Shown here: positions 57,456 through 64,000 of the stretch, piece by piece
Layout of the letters: each line of letters starts with the position of its first letter
Position numbering within the stretch: the stretch's first letter is position 1
Source: CALJIC01 sp039805565
GTDB taxonomy: Bacteria; Chloroflexota; Chloroflexia; Chloroflexales; Roseiflexaceae
Reading direction: 5' to 3'
DNA: 64,000 nucleotides
Assembly: GCA_039805565.1 (NCBI GenBank)
Contig: JBDLTZ010000214.1
Span: forward strand, 1 to 64,000
Made by a program: the position numbers and the translations under genes
Notes under the pieces: generated by a model
Told to the model about the DNA's origin: nothing
Databases searched by the model: none
The model's input: only the letters and a program-made list of their open reading frames with translations

Positions 57456-58298
57456 ATGAAGCTCAACAGACTGATCGAGGCCGGGGACCCCGAGAAGATC
57501 GCCGGCGGGTTCGAGTTCACCGAGGGGCCAGTGTGGCACCCGGACGGCTATCTGCTGTTCTCCGATATCCCGGCGGCGCGCATCTACCAGTGGCGCCCGG
57601 GCAGCGAGGCCGTGGTGTGGCGCGAGGGAAGCGGCAACTCGAATGGCCTGACGCTCGACCGGCAAGGGCGGCTGGTGGCCTGTGAGCACGGTAACCGCCG
57701 CGTCTCACGCACCGCGGCCGACGGCACGGTGGCGGCCGTGGCCGAGCGCTACGAGGGGCGCCGCCTCAACAGCCCGAACGACCTGGTGGTGAAGTCCGAT
57801 GGCACGATCTACTTCAGCGACCCGCCCTACGGCATCCAGCCCGAGCAGCGCGAGCAGCCGGTGAACGGCCTCTACCGCATCCTGGCGGATGGGACGGTCG
57901 AGCTGCTGGTATCCGACTTCGACCGGCCGAACGGGCTGGCGTTCTCGCCGGACGAGCGCACGCTGTACGTGGACGACTCGCCGCGCCGCCACGTGCGCGC
58001 CTTCGACGTGCTGCCGGATGGCCGGCTCGCCAACAGCCGCGTGATCGCCGACATGGACCACCCGCAGCCCGGCTCACCCGACGGCATGAAGGTGGATGTG
58101 GAGGGGCACCTGTACGTGACCGGCGCGACAGGCGTGTGGGTCTGGGAGCCGGACGGCACGCTGCTCGGCGTGATCACGACGCCCGAGCGGCCGGCGAACT
58201 GCGCCTGGGGCGACGCCGACCGGCAGACGCTCTATATCACCGCCCGCACCTCGGTGTTCCGCGTCAGGACGAAGGTTCCCGGAGTGCCGGTGCTCTGA
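57456..58298 (+). CDS. SMP-30/gluconolactonase family protein
   Basis: A 280-residue six-bladed beta-propeller lactonase. Markers are GGFEFTEGPVWHPDGYLLFSDIPAARIYQW (metal Glu), GNSNGLTLDRQGRLVACEHGNRRV, NSPNDLVVKSDGTIYFSDPPYGI (metal Asn and active-site region), RPNGLAFSPDERTLYVDDS (metal Asp) and GSPDGMKVDVEGHLYV. All metal positions are present. It likely hydrolyses a sugar lactone such as gluconolactone. Its 3' end overlaps the convergent membrane gene by 35 bases. Confidence 0.93.
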   Translation: MKLNRLIEAGDPEKIAGGFEFTEGPVWHPDGYLLFSDIPAARIYQWRPGSEAVVWREGSGNSNGLTLDRQGRLVACEHGNRRVSRTAADGTVAAVAERYEGRRLNSPNDLVVKSDGTIYFSDPPYGIQPEQREQPVNGLYRILADGTVELLVSDFDRPNGLAFSPDERTLYVDDSPRRHVRAFDVLPDGRLANSRVIADMDHPQPGSPDGMKVDVEGHLYVTGATGVWVWEPDGTLLGVITTPERPANCAWGDADRQTLYITARTSVFRVRTKVPGVPVL

Positions 58299-60297
58299 GC
58301 AGCCGCCACAGGAGTACGGCCAGCACGGCGAGGTTCACCACCGCGCAGGCCAGCGGCAGCGGCGTCTCGACGATGAGCGCCGTGGCCGCCAGCCAGAACC
58401 CGCTGAGGATGCCGAACATGTTGACGGTCGCGCCCGCGGCCAGCGCCAGAAACAGCACCACGAGCCGGCGGTCGTCGCGCGCGGCGAGAGCGACGAACGC
58501 CAGCGGCAGGAATAGGTAGCGGGCGTGCATTTGCGTCGGCAGGCAGAAGAACGCAAGCGCGAGCGCGCCGGCCGCCAACACGCGCCCTGCGGCGTCGCTC
58601 CTGCGCCACAGGGCGACGCACACCAGCACCACCGCCGCCGCCAGCAGCGCCAGGCCGATCTGCCGGTAGCTGATCGGCCCGAGCGCGGCGTTGAAGTCGT
58701 TCACGGTGGCGCCGCCGAGCGCCAGGTGCCACAGATTGTAGGCGCCGTAGGTGGTGCGCGGGAAGCGGCCCACCGCGCCCAGGTAGGCCTCGGCCATGCC
58801 GAACCCCTGCCCCGCCAGGCCCAGCGGCGCCAGCCCGGCCGCCAGCACGCCCCCGGCCGTCGCGGCGCCGTGCACCAGGCCGCGGCTTCCCGAGCGCCGC
58901 AGCGTCGCGACGAACAGCACCGGCGCGACGATGATGGCCTGGGTCTTCACCAGCAGCGCGAGCGCCCAGCAGGCCCAGCCCCAGCGGCCGTCGCCGCGGC
59001 CCACCAGCAGCACCGCGCCCACCATCCCCAGCATCAGCCACGCGTCCACCTGGCCCCACCAGGCCGAGTTGATCCACACCGGCGGCGCGAGGGTGTACAT
59101 GGCCGCCAGCAGCGCAGCTCCCGGCGCGGCAAGCCGGCGCCGCGCGTAGGCGTAGATCACGGCCACCATCGCGACGTCGGCGAGGAGCTGCGGCAGCTTG
59201 ACGAGCAGCTTCGTGAGCGGGGCGATCGGCTCTGCGAAGCTCGCGCCGGCCGCGCCCACCACCTGCGAGGCGGCCCACAGGTAGTAGAGCCGCAGCGGCA
59301 TGTAGTCCCCACCGCGCCGGTACGCCCCCGCCAGCCCCTCGTTGAACAGGTAGTACATGCGTCGCGCCGCCAGCTCCAGGTCGCCGGTGGGGTCTGGCGC
59401 GAGGAGCCACGGCACGCGCGCGGCCAGGGCGAGCAGGAGGAGCGCCGGGAGGACGAGGGACGGGCGAAGGACGGAGGACAAAGGACCGCCGACGACTGAC
59501 GACCGACCGCCGACGACCGACGACTGACCACCGGCGCCTGATAACCAACGACCAAGAGCGACACTCCTCCTTTGCCAGCGGTCGAGCGCGGCGGCGACGA
59601 GCGCGGCGGCCCCAAGCGCGCCGAGGCCGCGCCCGAGCAGCCCGTACTGCCAGCCGCCGGCGTGCAGCCAGAGCGCGAGCAAGAACAGCAGCGCCAGCAC
59701 AATCCCGGAGGCGGCGGGGCGGCCGTAGCCGGCCTGGCGCAGGAGCACGTAGCAGCCGAGGGTAGCGATCACCAGCGCGGGGACCGCCTGGAGCGGAAGC
59801 GCGCCGCCGCCCGCGACGCGCGGGTCCACCACACCAACCCCCAGGCTGCGCCCGGCCATGTCTGCTGTGGGGGAAGAAAAGACGAGCTCGACGCGCTCGC
59901 CGCCTGAGGGGGGCAGCAGCAGTTCGTAGCGCCGCATCCCCGGCAGCACCGCGAAGCTGAGCGAGACACGCGGCGCATCGACAGTGAGGGACGTGCGACC
60001 CACCGGCCCGTCGATCAGGAGCAGCCGGAGGTGCACCTGCCCGCCGGGGTTCGGCACGGCGAGGCGGCTCTGGGAAGTAGTCCAGCGGAACGGTCGCCGG
60101 TCGGGGAAGCGCTCGAGGTCGTTGAACGAGCGCGCCGGCGCGATGGCCGAGGGGGTGCTCATCGGGAGGTCAGCGGCGCGGGGCGCCGCGAAGCTGAGCC
60201 AGCCGAGCAGGAGGGCGGCACACCCGAGGGCCAGGAGTGTGATACTATCGAGGAGGAGCCGGCGCACGGGGCCGGATCGCCAGCGTAGTTCCGTCAT
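58264..60297 (-). CDS. Polytopic membrane glycosyltransferase-like protein
   Basis: A 677-residue protein with an N-terminal beta-rich part (about 35-150) between two hydrophobic stretches and then about ten transmembrane helices. NSAWWGQVDAWLMLGMVGAVLL carries the WGQ-x-D motif typical of lipid-linked-sugar-dependent mannosyltransferase families (GT39/GT87-like), and PTQMHARYLFLPLAF resembles a late conserved loop. Start at 60297 (MTELRWRSG). A 63-base heptamer array (59471-59533) inserts about 21 residues (GGQSSVVGGRSSVVGGPLSS) into a loop between helices. Likely in exopolysaccharide or glycoprotein synthesis. Its 3' end overlaps the lactonase gene. Confidence 0.75.
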   Translation of the reverse strand: MTELRWRSGPVRRLLLDSITLLALGCAALLLGWLSFAAPRAADLPMSTPSAIAPARSFNDLERFPDRRPFRWTTSQSRLAVPNPGGQVHLRLLLIDGPVGRTSLTVDAPRVSLSFAVLPGMRRYELLLPPSGGERVELVFSSPTADMAGRSLGVGVVDPRVAGGGALPLQAVPALVIATLGCYVLLRQAGYGRPAASGIVLALLFLLALWLHAGGWQYGLLGRGLGALGAAALVAAALDRWQRRSVALGRWLSGAGGQSSVVGGRSSVVGGPLSSVLRPSLVLPALLLLALAARVPWLLAPDPTGDLELAARRMYYLFNEGLAGAYRRGGDYMPLRLYYLWAASQVVGAAGASFAEPIAPLTKLLVKLPQLLADVAMVAVIYAYARRRLAAPGAALLAAMYTLAPPVWINSAWWGQVDAWLMLGMVGAVLLVGRGDGRWGWACWALALLVKTQAIIVAPVLFVATLRRSGSRGLVHGAATAGGVLAAGLAPLGLAGQGFGMAEAYLGAVGRFPRTTYGAYNLWHLALGGATVNDFNAALGPISYRQIGLALLAAAVVLVCVALWRRSDAAGRVLAAGALALAFFCLPTQMHARYLFLPLAFVALAARDDRRLVVLFLALAAGATVNMFGILSGFWLAATALIVETPLPLACAVVNLAVLAVLLWRLLRAPALREPSS
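59471..59533 (-). repeat. Nine-unit heptamer array inside the glycosyltransferase gene
   Basis: Units include ACGGAGG, ACAAAGG, ACCGCCG, ACGACTG, ACGACCG, ACCGCCG, ACGACCG, ACGACTG, ACCACCG. Total 63 bases, a multiple of three, keeping the minus-strand frame. Same type as arrays at 36970 and 46345. Confidence 0.85.
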
Positions 60298-60336
60298 GTC
60301 TTTGAGTGGTGCGTGAGGCGCGCGTGGGTGGCCCTC

Positions 60337-60371
60337 AAGACTCACGACTCAAGACTCACAGCTCAGGACTC
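60337..60371. repeat. Five-unit heptamer array between divergent genes
   Basis: AAGACTC, ACGACTC, AAGACTC, ACAGCTC, AGGACTC. It lies between the glycosyltransferase start and the endonuclease III start; a minus-strand TGCTATAAT at 60412-60404 is the probable promoter of the former. Confidence 0.85.
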
Positions 60372-60417
60372 ACGCGGCCATCGGATGGAACAGAACGCCG
60401 GGGATTATAGCAGAGCC

Positions 60418-61071
60418 ATGACCAACTTCGACATTCACGCCGCCATCGCCGCCCTGCGCGAGACGATGCCGGGCTACCCGCAGCCGCTGATCGACGGCAT
60501 GCGCGAGGACCAGAGCCCGTTCCGCATCCTGATCGCCACCATCCTGAGCCTTCGCACCAAGGACACCCTGACCGCCGTGGTGGCCCCACGCCTGTTCGCC
60601 GTGGCTGACACACCGGCGGCGATGCTGGAGCTGAGCGAGGAGCGCATCGCCGAGCTGATCTACCCGGTGGGCTTCTACCGCACCAAGGCGCGCTCGATCC
60701 GCGAGATCTGCGCGCTGCTGCTCGAGCGGTACGGCGGGCGCGTGCCGGACGACCTGGACGCGCTGCTCGAGCTCCCGGGGGTGGGGCGCAAGACAGCCAA
60801 CCTGGTGATGACGGCCGGCTTCGGGCTGGACGCGATCTGCGTCGACGTCCACGTCCACCGAATCTGCAACCGCTGGGGCTACGTGCAGACACGCACGCCG
60901 GACGAGACGGAGCTGGTGCTGCGGCGCGTGCTACCCGTGCCGTACTGGCGCGAGATCAACATGCTGCTGGTGACGCTCGGGCAGAACATCTGCCACCCCA
61001 CCTCGCCGCGCTGCAGCGCCTGCCCTGTGGCCTCCGCATGCGCCCGCGTCGGGGTGACGCGCCAGCGGTAA
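60418..61071 (+). CDS. nth: Endonuclease III
   Basis: A 217-residue DNA glycosylase/AP lyase for oxidised pyrimidines. Helix-hairpin-helix LPGVGRKTANLVM carries the catalytic K125, and D143 in CVDVHVHRICNRWGY is the second catalytic residue. The 4Fe-4S site is complete: C192, C199, C202, C208 (spacing 6, 2, 5). The start at 60418 is preferred to an earlier ATG because it opens MTNFDIHAAIAALRE, the family N-terminus; no strong ribosome site is seen. Ends at a hairpin shared with the next, convergent gene. Confidence 0.95.
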   Translation: MTNFDIHAAIAALRETMPGYPQPLIDGMREDQSPFRILIATILSLRTKDTLTAVVAPRLFAVADTPAAMLELSEERIAELIYPVGFYRTKARSIREICALLLERYGGRVPDDLDALLELPGVGRKTANLVMTAGFGLDAICVDVHVHRICNRWGYVQTRTPDETELVLRRVLPVPYWREINMLLVTLGQNICHPTSPRCSACPVASACARVGVTRQR

Positions 61072-61078
61072 CACGCAG

Positions 61079-61126
61079 TACTGAGTGCTGATGCTGCGTG
61101 CTGAGTACTAAGCCCAGCACGCAGCA
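61079..61126. terminator. Repeat-derived hairpin between convergent genes
   Basis: TGCTGCGTGCTG (61092-61103) pairs with CAGCACGCAGCA (61115-61126), 12 bp perfect, inside a degenerate TACTGAG/GTGCTGA heptamer stretch. It could end both endonuclease III and the next gene. Confidence 0.65.
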
Positions 61127-61134
61127 CGCACGAC

Positions 61135-61824
61135 TCACTTCGGCCGTACGATCTGCAGCGCGTTGCCGTTGAGGATCGGCAGGTCCCCCACCGTCTGCCC
61201 ACCCCGAGCCGCCGCGATCAACTCGGCCGGCGTAGCAAAGGAGCGTCCGGAAGAGGCCCCCAGCACCCCCGCGTATGGGCCAGTCCCGACGTCCAGCAGA
61301 TCGATCGCGCCGCGCAGTCGTGGCTGACCCGGCTCCTGCGGCTCGCGGACTCGCAGCAGCAGCCGGTAGTTGTGCTCGCGGCACCCGATCAGAATATCCC
61401 CCGGCTCGGCGCCCGCGTCGCGCACGAGATCCGACGGGGCGGCCGGCTCGGCCACCGCCGCAGGCGCAGCCTCATCCTGCGTGGGCGAAGGTGCACGTGC
61501 GGCAGATCGCGTCGAGCGCACCGCGCTGCCCGCCTCGGTCACCACTGCCCCGAACAGCGGTTGCAGCGGCGCCGGCACGTGGCTGCGAACGGCCCCTATC
61601 ACCGAGTTGAAGCCTTTCCGCACCATGCTCAGGCAGCCCTGCATAATGCGGCGCACGGGCGCAAACACGCCGAGCTTGAGCACATTGGACAGCCAGCGCG
61701 GTCTTTTCCCCCCTGCCAGACGTACGCGGCGCAGACCGTACCACGCGAACAGGCTGATACTCAGCACCAGCGCAATGATGACGAGCGGATCGCGCCAGCC
61801 TCCAGTGGAAAAGAACGTTGTCAT
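61135..61824 (-). CDS. Membrane-anchored hypothetical protein with C-terminal beta domain
   Basis: A 229-residue protein beginning MTTFFSTGGWRDPLVIIALV; ribosome site GGAGGTG six bases before the ATG. One transmembrane helix (about 13-30), a basic segment, an Ala/Pro/Ser-rich linker (RSTRSAARAPSPTQDEAAPA) and a C-terminal globular part (DILIGCREHNYRLLLRVREPQE). No family recognised. A cytoplasmic C-terminal domain is probable from the basic residues just after the helix. Confidence 0.7.
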   Translation of the reverse strand: MTTFFSTGGWRDPLVIIALVLSISLFAWYGLRRVRLAGGKRPRWLSNVLKLGVFAPVRRIMQGCLSMVRKGFNSVIGAVRSHVPAPLQPLFGAVVTEAGSAVRSTRSAARAPSPTQDEAAPAAVAEPAAPSDLVRDAGAEPGDILIGCREHNYRLLLRVREPQEPGQPRLRGAIDLLDVGTGPYAGVLGASSGRSFATPAELIAAARGGQTVGDLPILNGNALQIVRPK

Positions 61825-62107
61825 GCTTACACCTCCACTTTCCGAGCCGCCTTCATGATACCGCACGAAGCCAGACCTGCGTACGTAACGCCCAGAACTA
61901 CCAGAGATCGGCACGCGATCGCTCGGCCCACCCGAGGGCCAAATACTACCACTGCTCGCTCTACTGTGCGTCAGACTGCACTCATTGCCCCTGAGACAAG
62001 GTGGCTTTAATGTTACAATGTCGTCACGATTTCGAGGATTTTCGTCTGCTCAAGGCGCTCCACGGGGGCCTCCCCCGCCCGCCCTCTTGCTGACAAGGCT
62101 GTCGCAT

Positions 62108-64000
62108 GTGAGCGAACTCTTCACGTCGCACAGCGCGCTCCTGGAGATGTGGCTACCCGACGCACTCCTCCAGGCGCTGCGGATGCCCGCTCCTCCAGCC
62201 GAGGTGCTTGACGAAGCCCGCGCGCGAGTGGACGCGGCCTGCGTGCGGCTGGCGCCGTTCGCCCCCTCTCTCGTCGCGCGCCACCTGGCCCAGGCGCGCC
62301 CCCCATACCGCCGTATCGCCGGCCAGTACGTCAGCGGAACCGTTCTTGTGGCGGAGGTATCCGGCCTGGCGGCGCTCTCAGCACGCCTTGCCGAGGGCGG
62401 GCGCCAGGGGGACGAGGCCGCCGGCGCCGTGGTGAGCAAGCTGCTGGCGAGCCTGTTCGACGCGATCCATAGCTACGGCGGCGGCGTCCTCAAGGCCGGC
62501 GGGGACTCACTGACCGCCCTCTTCGACGCCGAGGAGCTCGGCGACACCCACGCCACCCACGCCTGCGCCGCCGCGCTCGCTATGCAGACCCGCGTCTCGG
62601 AGGAGGGTGGAGGTGATAGCGGCCTGCGCCTGCGGGTGGCCGCCCATGCCGGCCGCATGCTGGTCGTCGAGGTGGGGGATCAGACCCACACCGAGCTTCT
62701 GGTGAGCGGCAACACCATCAGCCGAGTATCACGCGCGCTGCTGGCAGCCGCGCCCGGCGAGACGATCGTCACCGATAAGCTGCTCCAGAGCGTGCCGGGG
62801 GCCGAAGCCCCGATCAAGATGACCGGCCAGTACCGGCTCGTCAGCCTGCCCGACCGCCCGCCACAGGCGCGCGTGGCCCCATGGACACCGCGCCAGACTG
62901 GCGGCGACAGCCTGCTCCACGCCGTGCAGCGTCTGGCCGCCCTCCAGCCGTACGTGCCGCACGGGCTCGTCGGGCGCCAGGCCGCTACCTCCCCCGGTGC
63001 GGGCGAGTTCCGCCCGGCCACCGTCCTGCTCGCCAACTTCTGCGCCTTCAACCGCCTGCTCGACCTCCTGGAGCTCCCGGCGCTGATCGAGAGCGACCCG
63101 ACGATCGTCGGGCACGTGCTCAACACCTACTATACCCGCATCCAGGCCGTGATCCAGCGCTACGGCGGCACCGTCGGGCGGATCGATCTGGCTCCGTACG
63201 GGGATCGCTTCCTGGCGCTGTTCGGCGCGCCCGTGGCGCACGAGGACGACCCGGCGCGCGCGATGCAGACAGCGCTCACCATCCGCGCCGAGCTCAGCGA
63301 GACGAGCCAGGCGATCACCAGCCTGCTGCATGAGTGGGCCGCTGCCCACAGCGAGCACCAGCGGCTCGTCTACCTGATGGGCATCACCCTGCGCCAGCGC
63401 GTCGGGATCGCCAGCGGCAGCGTCTTCGCCGGGGTGGTGGGCTCACCCGAGCGCCACGAGTACACGGTGCTCGGCCAGCCGGTGCACCTGGCAGCCCGCC
63501 TGCTCGCGGGCGCCGAGGACCGCGAGACGCTGCTGGCCGAGGAGACCTACCGGGCGGTACGCCACCTGGTGGCCGCGGAGCCGCAGCGCTCGCTGCTGGT
63601 GAAGGTCGGCGGAGTTGAGACGCCGGTGTACCGCGCGGTGCAGCAGCAGTTCGAGAGCGACGCACAGGCGCGGCGGCCTTCGCACGGGCCGCTATTCATC
63701 GGCCGAGAGGCCGAGCTGGCGCGGGCCATCGAGATGGCGCAGGAGGCGCTGGCCCCCGCAGGTGGCCGTGTCCTGGCGATCGTCGGCGCGCCGGGGGTGG
63801 GCAAGTCGCGCCTTGCGGACGAGGTGCTGCGCGCGCTCCGCACCCGCCTGCCCGCCGCCGTGCTCGTCCACGAGGCCTGTCAGAGCTACGATGAGGCTGT
63901 GCCGTACGCCGCGCTCACCCGCCTGGTGCGGCGCCTGCTGTACATCCCCGCCGCCGTCCCGCCCGCCGCCCAGGCGCGCGCGGTGCAGGAGCAGCTCGAG
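62108..64000 (+). CDS. Tandem cyclase-homology-domain AAA ATPase, cut by the right window edge
   Basis: At least 631 residues, still open at the edge. Start is taken as GTG 62108 (VSELFTSHSALLEMW); an in-frame ATG at 62018 overlaps a -10-like TACAAT. Two class III cyclase homology domains follow: the first at about 75-215 (VLVAEVSGLAALSARL, GGGVLKAGGDSLTALF), the second at about 295-515 (TVLLANFCAFNRLLDL, DLAPYGDRFLALFGAP). In each, the first metal Asp is replaced (Glu in VAEVSG, Asn in LLANFC), while the second Asp remains. A P-loop ATPase domain begins near residue 535 (FIGREAELARAI, IVGAPGVGKSRLADEVL). Known relatives have AAA plus TPR regions. Catalysis by the cyclase domains is doubtful; a nucleotide-sensing role is possible. 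Confidence 0.85.
   Translation, partial: MSELFTSHSALLEMWLPDALLQALRMPAPPAEVLDEARARVDAACVRLAPFAPSLVARHLAQARPPYRRIAGQYVSGTVLVAEVSGLAALSARLAEGGRQGDEAAGAVVSKLLASLFDAIHSYGGGVLKAGGDSLTALFDAEELGDTHATHACAAALAMQTRVSEEGGGDSGLRLRVAAHAGRMLVVEVGDQTHTELLVSGNTISRVSRALLAAAPGETIVTDKLLQSVPGAEAPIKMTGQYRLVSLPDRPPQARVAPWTPRQTGGDSLLHAVQRLAALQPYVPHGLVGRQAATSPGAGEFRPATVLLANFCAFNRLLDLLELPALIESDPTIVGHVLNTYYTRIQAVIQRYGGTVGRIDLAPYGDRFLALFGAPVAHEDDPARAMQTALTIRAELSETSQAITSLLHEWAAAHSEHQRLVYLMGITLRQRVGIASGSVFAGVVGSPERHEYTVLGQPVHLAARLLAGAEDRETLLAEETYRAVRHLVAAEPQRSLLVKVGGVETPVYRAVQQQFESDAQARRPSHGPLFIGREAELARAIEMAQEALAPAGGRVLAIVGAPGVGKSRLADEVLRALRTRLPAAVLVHEACQSYDEAVPYAALTRLVRRLLYIPAAVPPAAQARAVQEQLE

Noticed and set aside
58232..59548. 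A 438-codon minus-strand open frame
   Set aside because: Alternative frame of the glycosyltransferase gene; Arg/Gly-rich text and start within the heptamer array.

Overview
The window is GC-rich and densely coded. It looks like chromosomal DNA of a free-living heterotrophic bacterium, most likely a filamentous member of the Chloroflexota (Chloroflexia). That placement is inference: it rests on the protein mix and on the abundance of 7-bp tandem repeats and GC-rich palindromes between genes. I saw no rRNA, tRNA, CRISPR array, intact insertion sequence or phage module.

Region by region. 0.2-4.1 kb: a small winged-helix-like protein, a gene remnant, an ADP-ribosylglycohydrolase, an F420/nitroreductase-like protein, a DUF72 protein and a papain-like YiiX-type protein. 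4.1-9.3 kb: a catabolic cluster (IclR regulator, mandelate racemase/muconate lactonizing-type enzyme, two short-chain dehydrogenases, a zinc-free quinone oxidoreductase). 9.4-14 kb (minus strand): an FRG-domain gene and a four-gene type III polyketide synthase operon (membrane protein, PKS, methyltransferase, flavoprotein). 14-26 kb: a frameshifted recQ, an ATP-grasp protein, a hybrid histidine kinase whose receiver has lost its phosphoacceptor, an amidase, an M61 peptidase, an unrecognised 647-aa protein and a BtuF-like binding protein. 26-29.4 kb: a Tat-exported two-domain multicopper oxidase and a secreted alginate-lyase-like enzyme.

29.7-32.7 kb holds what I consider the best find: a consensus promoter, a 31-codon leader peptide with six consecutive threonine codons, a competing hairpin set and an intrinsic terminator directly in front of threonine synthase, followed by aspartate kinase. 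This is the layout of ribosome-mediated transcription attenuation. 32.7-37.3 kb: an orphan ABC ATPase, a receiver-like protein, a TPR membrane protein and an amidohydrolase fused to a ScdA_N/DUF1858-like tail. 37.4-40.8 kb: a copper-handling cluster (cupredoxin-like, PCuAC, SCO1, a broken CopD/YtkA gene, a His-rich membrane protein). 41-50.7 kb: an AspT/YidE-type transporter, a glycoside-hydrolase-like lipoprotein or secreted enzyme, an Ldh-family dehydrogenase, a radical SAM protein and a 1017-aa FAD/Fe-S/CCG oxidoreductase.

51.6-52.6 kb is a gene-poor, lower-GC island. It contains a 141-bp element with perfect 20-bp terminal inverted repeats, a 10-bp minisatellite and a 216-bp, 97.7% identical copy of part of the upstream Fe-S oxidoreductase gene. 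52.6-64 kb: a zinc-ribbon protein, two overlapping SPFH/band-7 genes, a nucleotidyltransferase, a laminin-G-like membrane protein, an SMP-30 lactonase, a polytopic glycosyltransferase-like protein, endonuclease III, a membrane-anchored protein and a tandem cyclase-homology/AAA protein that runs off the right edge.

Two repeat themes cross the whole window. Heptamer arrays of the AGCACTC type lie between genes; a second heptamer type (near ACCGACG) sits inside three coding regions in multiples of three bases. Many promoters share an extended -10 of the form TGTGCTAYAMT.
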